A stretch of 64,000 nt of DNA, from assembly GCA_030824495.1 (NCBI GenBank), contig JAVBXP010000012.1, positions 124,001-188,000 of the forward strand. The letters are read 5' to 3'. This document shows, piece by piece, positions 1-8,528 of the stretch. Under the pieces are notes generated by a model. It had not been told where the DNA came from. It worked only from the letters and a program-made list of their open reading frames with translations, and did no database searches. Position numbers and translations under genes: made by a program. The DNA comes from a bacterium (GTDB taxonomy: Bacteria; Pseudomonadota; Alphaproteobacteria; Caulobacterales; Caulobacteraceae). The stretch's first letter is position 1; every line of letters starts with the position of its first letter.

Positions 1-245
1 CGGAAAGCTACATGCGGTACAACAACGCCTTCTTCGACCGCATCGAGTCCTGGGAAAACATCAACGCCAGCCTGATCTTCGCCAATGCAGACATCGACCT
101 GAACGTCCAGCTGTTCGTGAAAAACCTGATGGATGACAACACCATCGTCGGCTTCGACATCAATGACGAGAACCTGGGCGCGACCCGCAGCGTTTTCCTG
201 CTTGATCCGCGCCTCTACGGCATCGCGATCACCAAAGGTTTCTGA
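1..245 (+). CDS. TonB-dependent receptor, C-terminal fragment
   Basis: The window opens inside this gene; the first whole codon is at position 3 and the stop is TGA at 243-245. The roughly 80 visible residues alternate polar and hydrophobic positions like outer-membrane beta strands. They contain a VKNLMDDN segment typical of the last strands of TonB-dependent receptors and end in ...AITKGF, with the terminal aromatic residue expected of a barrel inserted by the BAM machinery. Substrate and N-terminal plug lie outside the window. Family assignment rests only on this C-terminal pattern. Confidence 0.75.
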   Translation, partial: ESYMRYNNAFFDRIESWENINASLIFANADIDLNVQLFVKNLMDDNTIVGFDINDENLGATRSVFLLDPRLYGIAITKGF

Positions 246-306
246 CCGGGAACCTGATCCAAGGCCGAGCTTTAAATTGGGACCAGCAAACAAGGGAGCC
301 GGGCGT

Positions 307-693
307 ATGGGCATTTTCAGCTCGATCATGGACAAAATTCTCCACCGCAAGAAGCCTGCAGCCGCGCCAGCGGCCCCGGCTCCTGCGCCGACGGCCGCTC
401 CTGCAGCCGCTGCGCCGCCCCCGCCTCCGCCCGAGCCGGTGGATGTCGAGGTCGTGCTTGTTGAACTCGCCGCTCAAAAAGGCGGCGGCGGCAATTGGCG
501 GACCTCTATCGTCGACCTTCTGAAGATGCTGGACCTGGATTCCAGCCTCGAGGCTCGCAAGGAACTCGCCGCCGAGCTTGGCGTCGCCGCTGGCCCGCAC
601 GGCAGCGCCGAACAAAACATCGCCCTGCAGAAAGCGGTGTGGGTCGCCCTTGCCAAAAATGGCGGCGTGGTGCCGGCCAGCCTGCGCGACTAA
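307..693 (+). CDS. DUF3597 family protein
   Basis: A 128-residue protein. It begins MGIFSSIMDKIL, followed by a low-complexity Ala/Pro linker (about residues 17-46). A compact C-terminal domain (about 48-128) carries a GGGGNWRTSIVDLLKMLDLD segment and a helical KELAAELG stretch, which fits the DUF3597 family. Function is unknown; the domain looks LysM-adjacent or peptidoglycan-related in some relatives, but nothing here proves that. The ATG at 307 is chosen because AGGGAG lies 8-13 bases upstream. No signal peptide is visible. It is followed by an intrinsic terminator, so it is probably monocistronic. Confidence 0.75.
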   Translation: MGIFSSIMDKILHRKKPAAAPAAPAPAPTAAPAAAAPPPPPPEPVDVEVVLVELAAQKGGGGNWRTSIVDLLKMLDLDSSLEARKELAAELGVAAGPHGSAEQNIALQKAVWVALAKNGGVVPASLRD

Positions 694-712
694 GCCTGCG
701 AAAAGTTCGATG

Positions 713-745
713 GCGCGCCGGTCGCAAGGCCGGCGCGCTTTCTAT
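713..745 (+). terminator. Intrinsic terminator after the DUF3597 gene
   Basis: A perfect 9-bp stem GCGCGCCGG (713-721) / CCGGCGCGC (730-738) with an 8-base loop, followed by TTTCTATT. It sits 20 bases past the DUF3597 stop and just before the end of the convergent methyltransferase gene. Confidence 0.7.
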
Positions 746-752
746 TGGGCGA

Positions 753-1577
753 TCAGTTCGCGGCTTTCCTGCACAGGAACACGCCCACCGACTTGGTCAC
801 CGTCAACGCTCCCCCGTCCCTGGCGAACGCCTCGTCGATCACCTGGCGCAGCGCCGCCTGCTGCTCTGGCGTAGCGGCGTCTCCAGGCGGACTTGAGGTG
901 TGGTAGCCGTAGACATCGGCCGGGTCGGTGATCCGCAGCGTGTCCGGATAGAGCCGAAGCTCCACCTCGACGAACCGCTCGCGCAGGATCAGTTCGGCCT
1001 TCTCCAGGCTGAATGCGTCGATGGTCTCATCCCGCGCGGAGCCGCCGAACACTGCAGCGTTGAGGGCGAACAGTTCCGACATGGTGTCGCGGCCGTTCGT
1101 GGCGATCACCGCCAAGCCACCGGGACGCAACACACGGACGATCTCGTCCACGCCCTTTGCCGGATCGGGCAGGTGGTAGAGCATGTGCAGCGCCTGGACG
1201 ACGTCGTAGCTGGCCGCCGCGAATGGCAGGGCCGAGGCATCGACAGCCGCTCCCTCGACAGCAGCCCAGGTGGAAAGCCCGCGCACGCGCGCCACGGTCT
1301 CAGCCACCATGCCTGGCGACAGGTCAGTGAGCTTCAGCTGCAATCCGGGCGGGACATGCTGGGTGGCGTTCGCCCAGAACCAACCGGCCCCACAGCCAAG
1401 CTCCAGGAGCTGGCCGACCGCCGGCCATGCCGGCTGCTGGGCGACCCAGGCGAACCAGTCGCCGCGTCCGTACTTGGTGTGAAGGTTCGCCCGCGCCGCG
1501 AGGTTCGATGAGTCTCGGTACTGCTGCGCCCGCAGGTACTCGGGATCGTTCCAGACCTTCTGAGTCTGCAGCGTCAT
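753..1577 (-). CDS. Class I SAM-dependent methyltransferase
   Basis: About 274 residues. The SAM-binding motif LELGCGAGW (near residue 58), an acidic LTDLSPGM strand end, and VQALHMLYHLPDP plus the RVLRPGGLAVIATNG strand are the signature of the methyltransferase type 11/25 fold. The substrate is not evident; such proteins methylate small molecules. A longer start at 1637 is possible, but GGGGAGG lies five bases upstream of the ATG at 1577, which also begins the conserved-looking MTLQTQKVWND segment. No signal peptide, so cytoplasmic. It runs convergent to the DUF3597 gene and the amidohydrolase lies upstream on the same strand. Confidence 0.85.
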   Translation of the reverse strand: MTLQTQKVWNDPEYLRAQQYRDSSNLAARANLHTKYGRGDWFAWVAQQPAWPAVGQLLELGCGAGWFWANATQHVPPGLQLKLTDLSPGMVAETVARVRGLSTWAAVEGAAVDASALPFAAASYDVVQALHMLYHLPDPAKGVDEIVRVLRPGGLAVIATNGRDTMSELFALNAAVFGGSARDETIDAFSLEKAELILRERFVEVELRLYPDTLRITDPADVYGYHTSSPPGDAATPEQQAALRQVIDEAFARDGGALTVTKSVGVFLCRKAAN

Positions 1578-1679
1578 CATCGCCTCCCCACGAGCAAAAT
1601 CGGGCGGCAGAAGAGCTGGGATGGCGTTCGCTGACAAGCCCCGCCCCTGGGCGAGGCCTGCCCGCGAAAAGCCGGAAGG

Positions 1680-3083
1680 TCAGTTCAGCGCGTTCTTGTA
1701 GATCTTGCCGTCCTTCATGATGATCAGGAAATTCTTCGCCGGATCCGCGACCAGCTTGATGTCCTCAAGCGGGTTGCCATCGACCAGCAACAGGTCGGCG
1801 AACGCGCCCTCTTCCACGACACCGAGCCTGCCGGGATAGGGGTTGCGCAGGCCAGTCATGGCGAAGAGCTCAGCGTTGGTGGAGGTCGCCATGATCAGAG
1901 CTTCGGCCGGCGTATACCAGCGGGTCAGATCAACAAGGCCCTGGCCCTGGCGTTCGGCCAGCGCTTGCGAGAACAGGATGTCGGTCCCGAACGCGGTCTT
2001 GATCTTGTACTTCCGGGCCAAGTTGTAGACCCGGTCGGTGCCCGCCACCACCTGGCGCATCTGGGCTTGTTCGGCCGGCCCCAGCGCGGCTGCGCCCCCG
2101 ATGTCCACAAAGGGCTGGGTGCTGAGCCAAACGCCTTTTTCGGCGATCAGGCGGGCCGTAGGCTCGTCGATCAGGTGCGCATGCTCGATGCACTTCACAC
2201 CGGCGGCTATGGACCGCTGCACCGAGATCGACGTGTAGGCGTGGGTGCAGACAAAGGTGCCCCAGTTGGCCGCCGCCGCGACCGCGGCGTGAAGCTCGTC
2301 CTCGTTGAAGGTGGCGACGTCCAGCGGGCTGTGGGGAGAAGCCACGCCGCCGCCGGCCGTGAGCTTGATCTGCGAGGCGCCCAGCATCAGTTGTTCGCGC
2401 GTGCGCAGCCGCACTTCATCGGGGCTGTCGGCGATCGCCGCGCCACCAAGCTCTTCCACCCGGCTGTGTTCGCCCATCGCCCGGGGCAGATCGATAAGCT
2501 GTCGGAAATCGCCATGGCCGCTGGTGACGGTGATCATCGCGCCTGAGGGGTAGATGCGTGGACCGGGCAGCGCGCCTTCGTCGATCGCGCGCTTAAGCGA
2601 GAAAGATGGGCCGCCCATATCCCGCACAGTGGTAAAGCCGCGCATCAGCGTGGCTGTCGCCTCGCCCGCCGCCAACAGCGTCGTGTACCCAACGTCGCTT
2701 CCCAACAGCAAAGCCGGGGTCGCGCGGATCATCATGGCGTGCCAGTGGGCGTCGGTCAGTCCCGGCATCAGCACGCGCCCGCCACCGGCGATGACACGCA
2801 CATTCGGATCGGCGGCTATCGGGCTTGTCGAGACGCGCTCGATCAGATTGCCCCTGACCAGCACATTGGACGGCGCGGAGAGCGTGGCGCTCTTGCCGTT
2901 GAAGACGCGGACATTCTGAAAGAGGGTGGCGCCGCCATCAGCGGCCGGCGTAGCCGCACGGCTAGCTTGAAAAAGGCCCAGCGCGAGGGCGACGCCCAGG
3001 GCCAGCGAGGTCAGCCAAGCTTGTTTGGCCGGCCGGCGCGTTGAAAATTGTGACTCTGAAATCGACTTACTAATTGAAACCAC
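1680..3083 (-). CDS. Secreted amidohydrolase family protein (imidazolonepropionase/Xaa-Pro-dipeptidase-like)
   Basis: A 467-residue metal-dependent hydrolase with a TIM-barrel amidohydrolase core. The metal motif DAHWH is at residues 111-115; a lysine in SQIKLTAGGG, the histidines in CTHAYTS and EHAHLID, and the aspartate in FGTDILF are the remaining expected ligands. The N terminus is basic and followed by a hydrophobic stretch (about 23-43, ending in SRAAT), consistent with export. Relatives cleave cyclic amides or dipeptides; the substrate here is unknown. The GTG start at 3083 has GGGAG eight bases upstream and no internal Met gives a better signal peptide. Confidence 0.85.
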   Translation of the reverse strand: MVSISKSISESQFSTRRPAKQAWLTSLALGVALALGLFQASRAATPAADGGATLFQNVRVFNGKSATLSAPSNVLVRGNLIERVSTSPIAADPNVRVIAGGGRVLMPGLTDAHWHAMMIRATPALLLGSDVGYTTLLAAGEATATLMRGFTTVRDMGGPSFSLKRAIDEGALPGPRIYPSGAMITVTSGHGDFRQLIDLPRAMGEHSRVEELGGAAIADSPDEVRLRTREQLMLGASQIKLTAGGGVASPHSPLDVATFNEDELHAAVAAAANWGTFVCTHAYTSISVQRSIAAGVKCIEHAHLIDEPTARLIAEKGVWLSTQPFVDIGGAAALGPAEQAQMRQVVAGTDRVYNLARKYKIKTAFGTDILFSQALAERQGQGLVDLTRWYTPAEALIMATSTNAELFAMTGLRNPYPGRLGVVEEGAFADLLLVDGNPLEDIKLVADPAKNFLIIMKDGKIYKNALN

Positions 3084-3261
3084 AGGCGAACTCCCATTTC
3101 CCTTGGTACGATTTGGATGTCATCGACGAGTGGGAACCGCGCTGTTCCAAGCGAACAGCGAGGGACGCATCCTGATCTGGCCCGCCATCACAGCCGATGG
3201 CAAGCGCTCAGGGCGTAACTAGGAGTTGCTCACCTATCGGGCGAGCAGGACGGGTCGAGCG

Positions 3262-3411
3262 TCAGTCTCGACCATCGCCAGGGGCTGCATGGTCAGGTTC
3301 GGCCAATTCAGGCTTGGCGCGCCCGCCCCGCTTTCTTAGCGCCAGGAACAGCCCAACCCCTCCGAGGCCGATGAGGAGGATGCCAAGCGGGGCCAGGATG
3401 AAGTTCAGCAT
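3262..3411 (-). CDS. Small predicted membrane protein, 49 residues
   Basis: A short reading frame: ATG at 3411 and TGA ending at 3262. The product begins MLNFILAPLGILLIGLGG, one hydrophobic segment (residues 3-24), followed by LRKRGGR and an acidic, Pro-rich tail ending GDGRD. An AGGTGA Shine-Dalgarno sequence lies about seven bases before the ATG. The hydrophobic segment followed by a basic cluster resembles a single-pass N-out/C-in anchor. It occupies the otherwise empty stretch between the amidohydrolase and the LptC-like gene. No family recognised; coding status is inferred from start, ribosome site and composition. Confidence 0.45.
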   Translation of the reverse strand: MLNFILAPLGILLIGLGGVGLFLALRKRGGRAKPELAEPDHAAPGDGRD

Positions 3412-3617
3412 TGAACATCACCTGCAGGCCGAACGGTGGAGTTGGAAAATAATGCCCTCATCTCTGATCGACCTGTTGTTTCTATCCCTGGCGGCTAATG
3501 ACGCTTGTGAGATAGTGCCGAAGACGCCCGCCGCTAGACCCTATATGTGGCCCATGAGCCTAAGGGCGCTTTGAGTCCTGGGCTGCTGAGCCAGGATGGG
3601 TGAGGAGATCGAGATCA

Positions 3618-4229
3618 ATGTTGCTTCGATCCGTGAGCGTCCCGGGGACCCCGCGCCAGCGCGAGCGTCGCCTGGAAAACGTCAAGATTCTCCGCTGGGC
3701 CCTGCCTGTGGCGGCCGGCGCTCTGTTGATCCTCTGCATCGTTCAAGTCGCCCTGAGCATGATGTCGGCGCCGACGCAGGAGGCTGAACCTGCCCAAGTG
3801 TCCAGGATGCTGAAGCCGCATTTCTCGGGCACGAACCCTGACGGCCGGACCTTCAGCATCACTGGCCGCGAAGGCGTGCGAGACGAAAAGCACGCGGGGC
3901 GCATCGTCATCGCCGACCCCGTCATCGTGCTCCGCACCGCCGACGGCGGTATGAAACAGGCCACCGCGAAGTCCGGCGTCTATGACGAACCTGACCACAC
4001 CCTGGTCCTGACTGGCGAGGTGAAGATGGACAACGGGGCAGGCTCGCGCTTCACCGCTCAGGAAGCCCATATCGACACCCGGACGGGCGTAGTCAGCGGC
4101 CAAACCGGCCTGCAGATCGCGCGGGACGACGCACAGGTCCAATCGGGATCCTACACGGTGGAGAACAAGGGCGATCGCCTGATCCTCAAGGGCGGCGTCA
4201 GCGGACGCCTGACCCCGCCGCCACGCTAG
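3618..4229 (+). CDS. LptC-like periplasmic lipid-transport protein
   Basis: A 203-residue protein with a basic N terminus, one membrane segment (about residues 27-48) and a periplasmic beta-rich domain. The domain has repeated glycine/aspartate-bounded strands (DGRTFSITGREG, KSGVYDEPDHTLVLTGEV), as in LptC/OstA-like beta-jellyroll proteins that pass lipid A from LptFG to LptA. It begins the sphingolipid island and is followed at 76 bases by the glycerophosphotransferase-like gene, while lptF and lptG lie 12 kb downstream without an LptA or LptB. It may be a second LptC dedicated to sphingolipid; that is inference. The ATG at 3618 is preferred over a GTG at 3600 because GAGGAGA lies upstream. 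Confidence 0.75.
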   Translation: MLLRSVSVPGTPRQRERRLENVKILRWALPVAAGALLILCIVQVALSMMSAPTQEAEPAQVSRMLKPHFSGTNPDGRTFSITGREGVRDEKHAGRIVIADPVIVLRTADGGMKQATAKSGVYDEPDHTLVLTGEVKMDNGAGSRFTAQEAHIDTRTGVVSGQTGLQIARDDAQVQSGSYTVENKGDRLILKGGVSGRLTPPPR

Positions 4230-4305
4230 ACGAAGCCGTCATGGCTTTGCCGGGCACGAAAGATCCGTTGCGGTCGTGCGAAGACTGCGCCAATCGGCAC
4301 ACGTC

Positions 4306-5448
4306 ATGAACGCGCCCGCGCCCAAGGTCTGTTTTCTCTATATCGCGCAGACGCACCAGATACTGCACAGCCTGCCGATCGCCATCGAACTGGCCCGCAA
4401 CTGGCCGCAGTTCGATGTCCACCTCGCCGCGACCTCGCAGGCCCACCTGGACTATATCGACGAGGCGCTGGCGCAGTTGGGCGACGCGCCGCTGACCACC
4501 ACGCTGCTGGGTCCAAAGTGGCTGCGCGACATCCGGCCTGGCCGGGCCACGACGCCGCCCAAGGCCGCGATGCTGGTCGCCAATGCGCGGCTGCTGGCCG
4601 GTTACGACGCGGTCGTCACGCCGGAACGCACCACGGCCCTGTTGCGGCGACTGGGCGTGAAGCGGACCAAGCTCGTCTATACCCAGCACGGCGCCGGTGA
4701 TCGCGGCGGCCCCTTCGAGCCCCGACTTGGCCTTTTCGATCTGGTGATGGCGGCGGGTCCCAAGCAACGCGACCGCATGATCGACAGCGGCCTGGTGGCG
4801 CCGGAAAACTGCGCGATGGTCGGCTATCCGAAGTTCGACATCGTCGAGGCCCTGTCACCGAAGCCGAAGAACCCCTTCACCGACCAGCGGCCGATCGTCC
4901 TCTACAATCCGCACTTCGACCCGAAACTGAGTTCATGGCCGCGATGGGGAGCTCAGGTGTTGGAGCGGTTCGCCGCCGACGACCGATACAATCTGATTTT
5001 CGCCCCACATGTCAGACTGTTCGACCAGGCCGACGCCCCCGACATGGGGCCGGTAAACCGTTTCGCGGGCCATCCACGCATCCATATCGACCTGGGCGGA
5101 CCGGCCGCCATCGACATGACCTATACCCGCGTGGCCGATGTCTATCTTGGCGACGTCAGCAGCCAGATCTACGAGTTCCTGCGCACGCCAAAGCCGGCGA
5201 TCTTCCTCAACGCCCATGATGTCGACTGGGCTGGCGAAGAAAGCTATCGGCATTGGCGATACGGCCCGGTGCTGAACAATATCGAGGCCCTGCCGGACGC
5301 CGTCGCCACCGCGATCGCCAGCCATGGCGATTATCTGGCCGAGCAGCAGGCCGGATTCGCATCGAGCTTCGACCTGCAGCCGCGCTCCTCTTCGCTAAGA
5401 GCGGCTGAAGCCATCGCTGTCCGGCTGGGCGGGCGCCCGATCCCATGA
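4306..5448 (+). CDS. CDP-glycerol glycerophosphotransferase (TagB/TagF)-like protein
   Basis: A 380-residue GT-B type protein. The motifs YTQHGAG (about residue 125), a following VGYPKFD and, near the C terminus, VYLGDVSSQIYEFLRTPKPAIF match the HG, GYPR and TDYSS...F elements of the teichoic-acid glycerophosphotransferase family. Known members move glycerol-phosphate from CDP-glycerol to a lipid-linked acceptor on the cytoplasmic face of the membrane. Its place next to the ceramide genes makes a sphingolipid phosphoglycerate headgroup a plausible acceptor or product (inference). The stop overlaps the ATG of the flippase (ATGA), so the two are translationally coupled. No signal peptide. Confidence 0.75.
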   Translation: MNAPAPKVCFLYIAQTHQILHSLPIAIELARNWPQFDVHLAATSQAHLDYIDEALAQLGDAPLTTTLLGPKWLRDIRPGRATTPPKAAMLVANARLLAGYDAVVTPERTTALLRRLGVKRTKLVYTQHGAGDRGGPFEPRLGLFDLVMAAGPKQRDRMIDSGLVAPENCAMVGYPKFDIVEALSPKPKNPFTDQRPIVLYNPHFDPKLSSWPRWGAQVLERFAADDRYNLIFAPHVRLFDQADAPDMGPVNRFAGHPRIHIDLGGPAAIDMTYTRVADVYLGDVSSQIYEFLRTPKPAIFLNAHDVDWAGEESYRHWRYGPVLNNIEALPDAVATAIASHGDYLAEQQAGFASSFDLQPRSSSLRAAEAIAVRLGGRPIP

Positions 5449-6770
5449 TCGCGACCTCCCCGGCCAAGGACGGCCTGCTTGGCCGGGTGCTGGCCAATGC
5501 CGGGATGCTGCTCGGCGGGCGCACGCTCAACGCGGTGATCAGCCTGGGTTACATGGCGCTCGCCGCCCGTAGCCTGGGGGTCGCGAACTTCGGCGTTCTG
5601 GTGCTGATCAACACCTTCGCCCAATTCATCGGCGACGTGGCGCGGTTCCAATCGTGGCAAACCGTGCTGCAGTTCGGTCCAGCCCCACTGGCCGAGGGCC
5701 GGCGCGCCGACTTCCAGCGCGTCATTCGTTTCGGCCTGGTCCTGGACGTCGTCAGCGCGGTCGGCGGCGTGGTTATCGGCGTGGTGGGGGTGCTGCTGTT
5801 CGGATCGCTGCTCGGCATGCCGCAAGGCATGGCCGGCCCGGCCGCGCTCTATGCGATCACCATCGCCTTCATGGTTCCCGCAACCCAGATCGGGCTGCTG
5901 CGCCTGTTCGACCGCTTTGGCCTGCTGTCGGTGCAGGCCGCGATCAGCTCACTGATCAGGCTGATCGGCGGCGCCGTTGGGTTCGTCATCGACGCGCCGG
6001 TTTCCTTCTTCCTGCTGGTGTGGGGCGCCGGCACCCTGGCCGGCTTCATCTATGTCAGCGTCATCGCCTGGCAAGAGCTGCGTCGCCGCGATCTGATCTC
6101 AGGCTTCTCCTGGTCAGGGCCGCTAACGGCCGGCATGCCCGGCGCCTGGCGCTTCGCCGTCGCGACCAACGCCAGCGCCAGCGTCGAGGTGGCCTTCACC
6201 CACGTCGCCACCCTGGCGGTCGGCGCCCTGCTAGGTCCGACCGAGGCCGGGCTGTGGCGGGTGGCGCGCCAGATCGCCGACGCCATGGCCAAGCCGGCGC
6301 GGCTGCTCATTCCGGCGATGTATCCAGAGCTCGCCAAGTTACGCGCCTCGGGCGGCGAGGCGGTCATGCAGCGCCTGGCGGTTCGCGTCGGCGTGATCGG
6401 CGGCGGGTTCGCCACCCTGCTGCTGCTCGTGGCGATCTTCGCCGGAGAACCGCTGCTGGCCCTGGTGATGGGCAAGGACTTCGCCAACGCCTCGAACACC
6501 ATGGTCTGGCAGGTCGGGGCTGCGGTCATCGGGGTCTGGGCCCTACCGCTGGAGCCGATGCTGGTCTCGTTGGGCAGGCCCGGCGCGGTGCTTCAGGTCC
6601 GTCTGGTCGTGGCGGCAGTCTTCCTGGCGGCCCTCTCGCCAATCGTGAACACATATGGGCTTGCGGGCGCCGGCGCGGCCCTGGTGGGCGCCTCCCTGGC
6701 CACGGCGCTCGGAATGTTCTGGAGCCTGTGGCGAGTGATGCGGCCTAAAGACCCATCGCGCGGCGCGTAG
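5445..6770 (+). CDS. Polysaccharide/lipid flippase of the MOP superfamily (Wzx-like)
   Basis: A 441-residue integral membrane protein with about 12 hydrophobic helices through its length. The N-terminal NAGMLLGGRTLNAVISLGYMALAARSLG is the usual first helix of Wzx/MurJ-type oligosaccharide flippases, followed by a loop with GVANFGVLVLI. Such proteins flip lipid-linked sugars or lipids to the periplasmic side. It overlaps the glycerophosphotransferase-like gene by four bases and precedes aasR by 46 bases. This suggests a role in moving a modified lipid or its headgroup across the inner membrane; the substrate cannot be read from the sequence. Confidence 0.8.
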   Translation: MIATSPAKDGLLGRVLANAGMLLGGRTLNAVISLGYMALAARSLGVANFGVLVLINTFAQFIGDVARFQSWQTVLQFGPAPLAEGRRADFQRVIRFGLVLDVVSAVGGVVIGVVGVLLFGSLLGMPQGMAGPAALYAITIAFMVPATQIGLLRLFDRFGLLSVQAAISSLIRLIGGAVGFVIDAPVSFFLLVWGAGTLAGFIYVSVIAWQELRRRDLISGFSWSGPLTAGMPGAWRFAVATNASASVEVAFTHVATLAVGALLGPTEAGLWRVARQIADAMAKPARLLIPAMYPELAKLRASGGEAVMQRLAVRVGVIGGGFATLLLLVAIFAGEPLLALVMGKDFANASNTMVWQVGAAVIGVWALPLEPMLVSLGRPGAVLQVRLVVAAVFLAALSPIVNTYGLAGAGAALVGASLATALGMFWSLWRVMRPKDPSRGA

Positions 6771-6816
6771 TAAACTCTTGCGTTACCAGCCGGAAGCGGG
6801 CGAAAGCCGACCTGTC

Positions 6817-8526
6817 ATGATTACGCCCACCGCGCCCGACCGCGCCATTCGATTGGCCGACTTCTCCACACTAGTGGAGGCGCTGGATTTCGCCGCCCAG
6901 GGCGAGACGGGCGTCAATCTCTACGGGCTGCGCGGCGAACTCGCCGAAGCCTTGCCTTACCGCGAGTTGCGGGTCGCCGCCCGTGAGATCGCCGAGCGTC
7001 TGCTGGCCGCCGGCCTGTCGCCTGGCGACCGGGTCGGGCTGATCGCCGAAACCGACGCCGACTTCGTTCGGGCCTTCTTCGCCTGCCAGTATGCAGGCCT
7101 CACCCCAGCGCCCTTGCCTCTGCCCGCGCCGCTCGGCGGCCGCGCCGTCTATCTCGATCAGATCCGCCGCATGTTGCAGTCGGCCAAGGCCAGCGCCCTG
7201 CTGGGCCCGGCCTCGATGGACGCCTGGCTGAAGGAGATCGCCGAAGGCCAAGACCTCTCCTTCGCCGGCCCCCTGGCTGAGCTTCCGGCCTCCCAGGGCC
7301 AGGACCTGCCGGTCATCGCGCCGGATGGCCCCTGCTATCTGCAGTTTTCCTCGGGCAGCACGCGCTTCCCGACCGGCGTGCTGGTCACCCACCGCGCCCT
7401 GATGGCCAACGCCACAGCGATCACCCGCGACGGCCTGCAGGTGCGCCCGCAAGACCGCGCCATTTCGTGGCTGCCGCTCTATCACGACATGGGTCTCGTC
7501 GGTTTCCTGCTCAGCCCGCTGGCCGCGCAGATGTCCGTCGACTTGATGCCGACCGGCGCCTTCGTCCGGCGTCCGCTGCTCTGGCTCGACCTGATCGGCC
7601 GGAACGGGGCGACGATCTCCTACAGCCCGACCTTCGGCTATGAGCTCTGCGCCCGGCGCGGTGAGAACGCAGCGCTCGACCACCTCGACCTCTCGGGCTG
7701 GCGTATCGCCGGGCTTGGCGGCGACATGATCCGCACCAAGCCGCTCAAGGACTTCGCCGAGCGGTTCGCCGCCGCCGGCTTTTCCCCCAGCGCCTTCGTC
7801 GCCAGCTACGGCATGGCCGAGGCGACGCTCGCACTCGCCATGGCCCCGCTGGGTGAGGGCCTGATATCGGAGACCCTGGACGTCGAGCGCCTGGAGAAGG
7901 ACGGTCTGGCGGTCGAAGCTCCCCAGTCGCCCCGCACCCGCGATTTCGCCCGCAACGGCCCGCCCCTCCCCGGCCACGAACTGCAGATCCGCGACGACCG
8001 CGGCGATGTCCTGCCTGAACGCCAGGTCGGCCGGGTTTTCGCCCGCGGCCCCAGCCTGATGGTCGGCTATTTCGATCAGCCTGAGGCGACCAGCCACGTG
8101 CTGTCGGCCGACGGTTGGCTGGACACCGGCGACATCGGCTACCTCTCGGACGGCCAGATCGTCCTGACCGGTCGCAGCAAGGACCTGATCATCCTGAACG
8201 GCCGAAATATCTGGCCGCAGGACCTGGAATGGACGGCCGAGGCCGAGATCGCAGGCCTGCGCAGCGGTGACGTCGCGGCTTTCTCCGCGCCGACCGATGG
8301 CGAGGAAGCGGTTATCGTCCTGGTCCAGTGCCGCAGCAGCGACCCAGAAGTCCGCCAGCGCCTCATCCAGGAAGTGACCGACCTGCTGCGGCTGCGCCAC
8401 AGCGTCGAGCCTCAAGTGAATCTGGTCGGCGGCCACGCCCTGCCCCAAACCTCGTCGGGAAAGCTCAGCCGCTCGCGGGCCAAGGCCGCCTATCTCGCCG
8501 AGCTGGGCGAGAGGGCGACCGTCTAA
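6817..8526 (+). CDS. aasR: Fatty acyl-AMP ligase / acyl-ACP synthetase for sphingolipid synthesis
   Basis: A 569-residue adenylate-forming enzyme. It shows the nucleotide motif LQFSSGSTRFPTGV, the YGMAEATLA motif and GDIGYLSDGQIVLTGRSKDLI of the ANL superfamily, with the overall pattern of fatty acyl-AMP ligases. In Caulobacter the matching gene activates a fatty acid and loads it onto the dedicated acyl carrier protein encoded two genes downstream. It is cytoplasmic. cerR follows after two bases, acpR after that, so aasR-cerR-acpR-spt form one operon. The ATG at 6817 is chosen over a TTG at 6778 because it begins the conserved adenylation domain. Confidence 0.85.
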   Translation: MITPTAPDRAIRLADFSTLVEALDFAAQGETGVNLYGLRGELAEALPYRELRVAAREIAERLLAAGLSPGDRVGLIAETDADFVRAFFACQYAGLTPAPLPLPAPLGGRAVYLDQIRRMLQSAKASALLGPASMDAWLKEIAEGQDLSFAGPLAELPASQGQDLPVIAPDGPCYLQFSSGSTRFPTGVLVTHRALMANATAITRDGLQVRPQDRAISWLPLYHDMGLVGFLLSPLAAQMSVDLMPTGAFVRRPLLWLDLIGRNGATISYSPTFGYELCARRGENAALDHLDLSGWRIAGLGGDMIRTKPLKDFAERFAAAGFSPSAFVASYGMAEATLALAMAPLGEGLISETLDVERLEKDGLAVEAPQSPRTRDFARNGPPLPGHELQIRDDRGDVLPERQVGRVFARGPSLMVGYFDQPEATSHVLSADGWLDTGDIGYLSDGQIVLTGRSKDLIILNGRNIWPQDLEWTAEAEIAGLRSGDVAAFSAPTDGEEAVIVLVQCRSSDPEVRQRLIQEVTDLLRLRHSVEPQVNLVGGHALPQTSSGKLSRSRAKAAYLAELGERATV

Positions 8527-8528
8527 GC

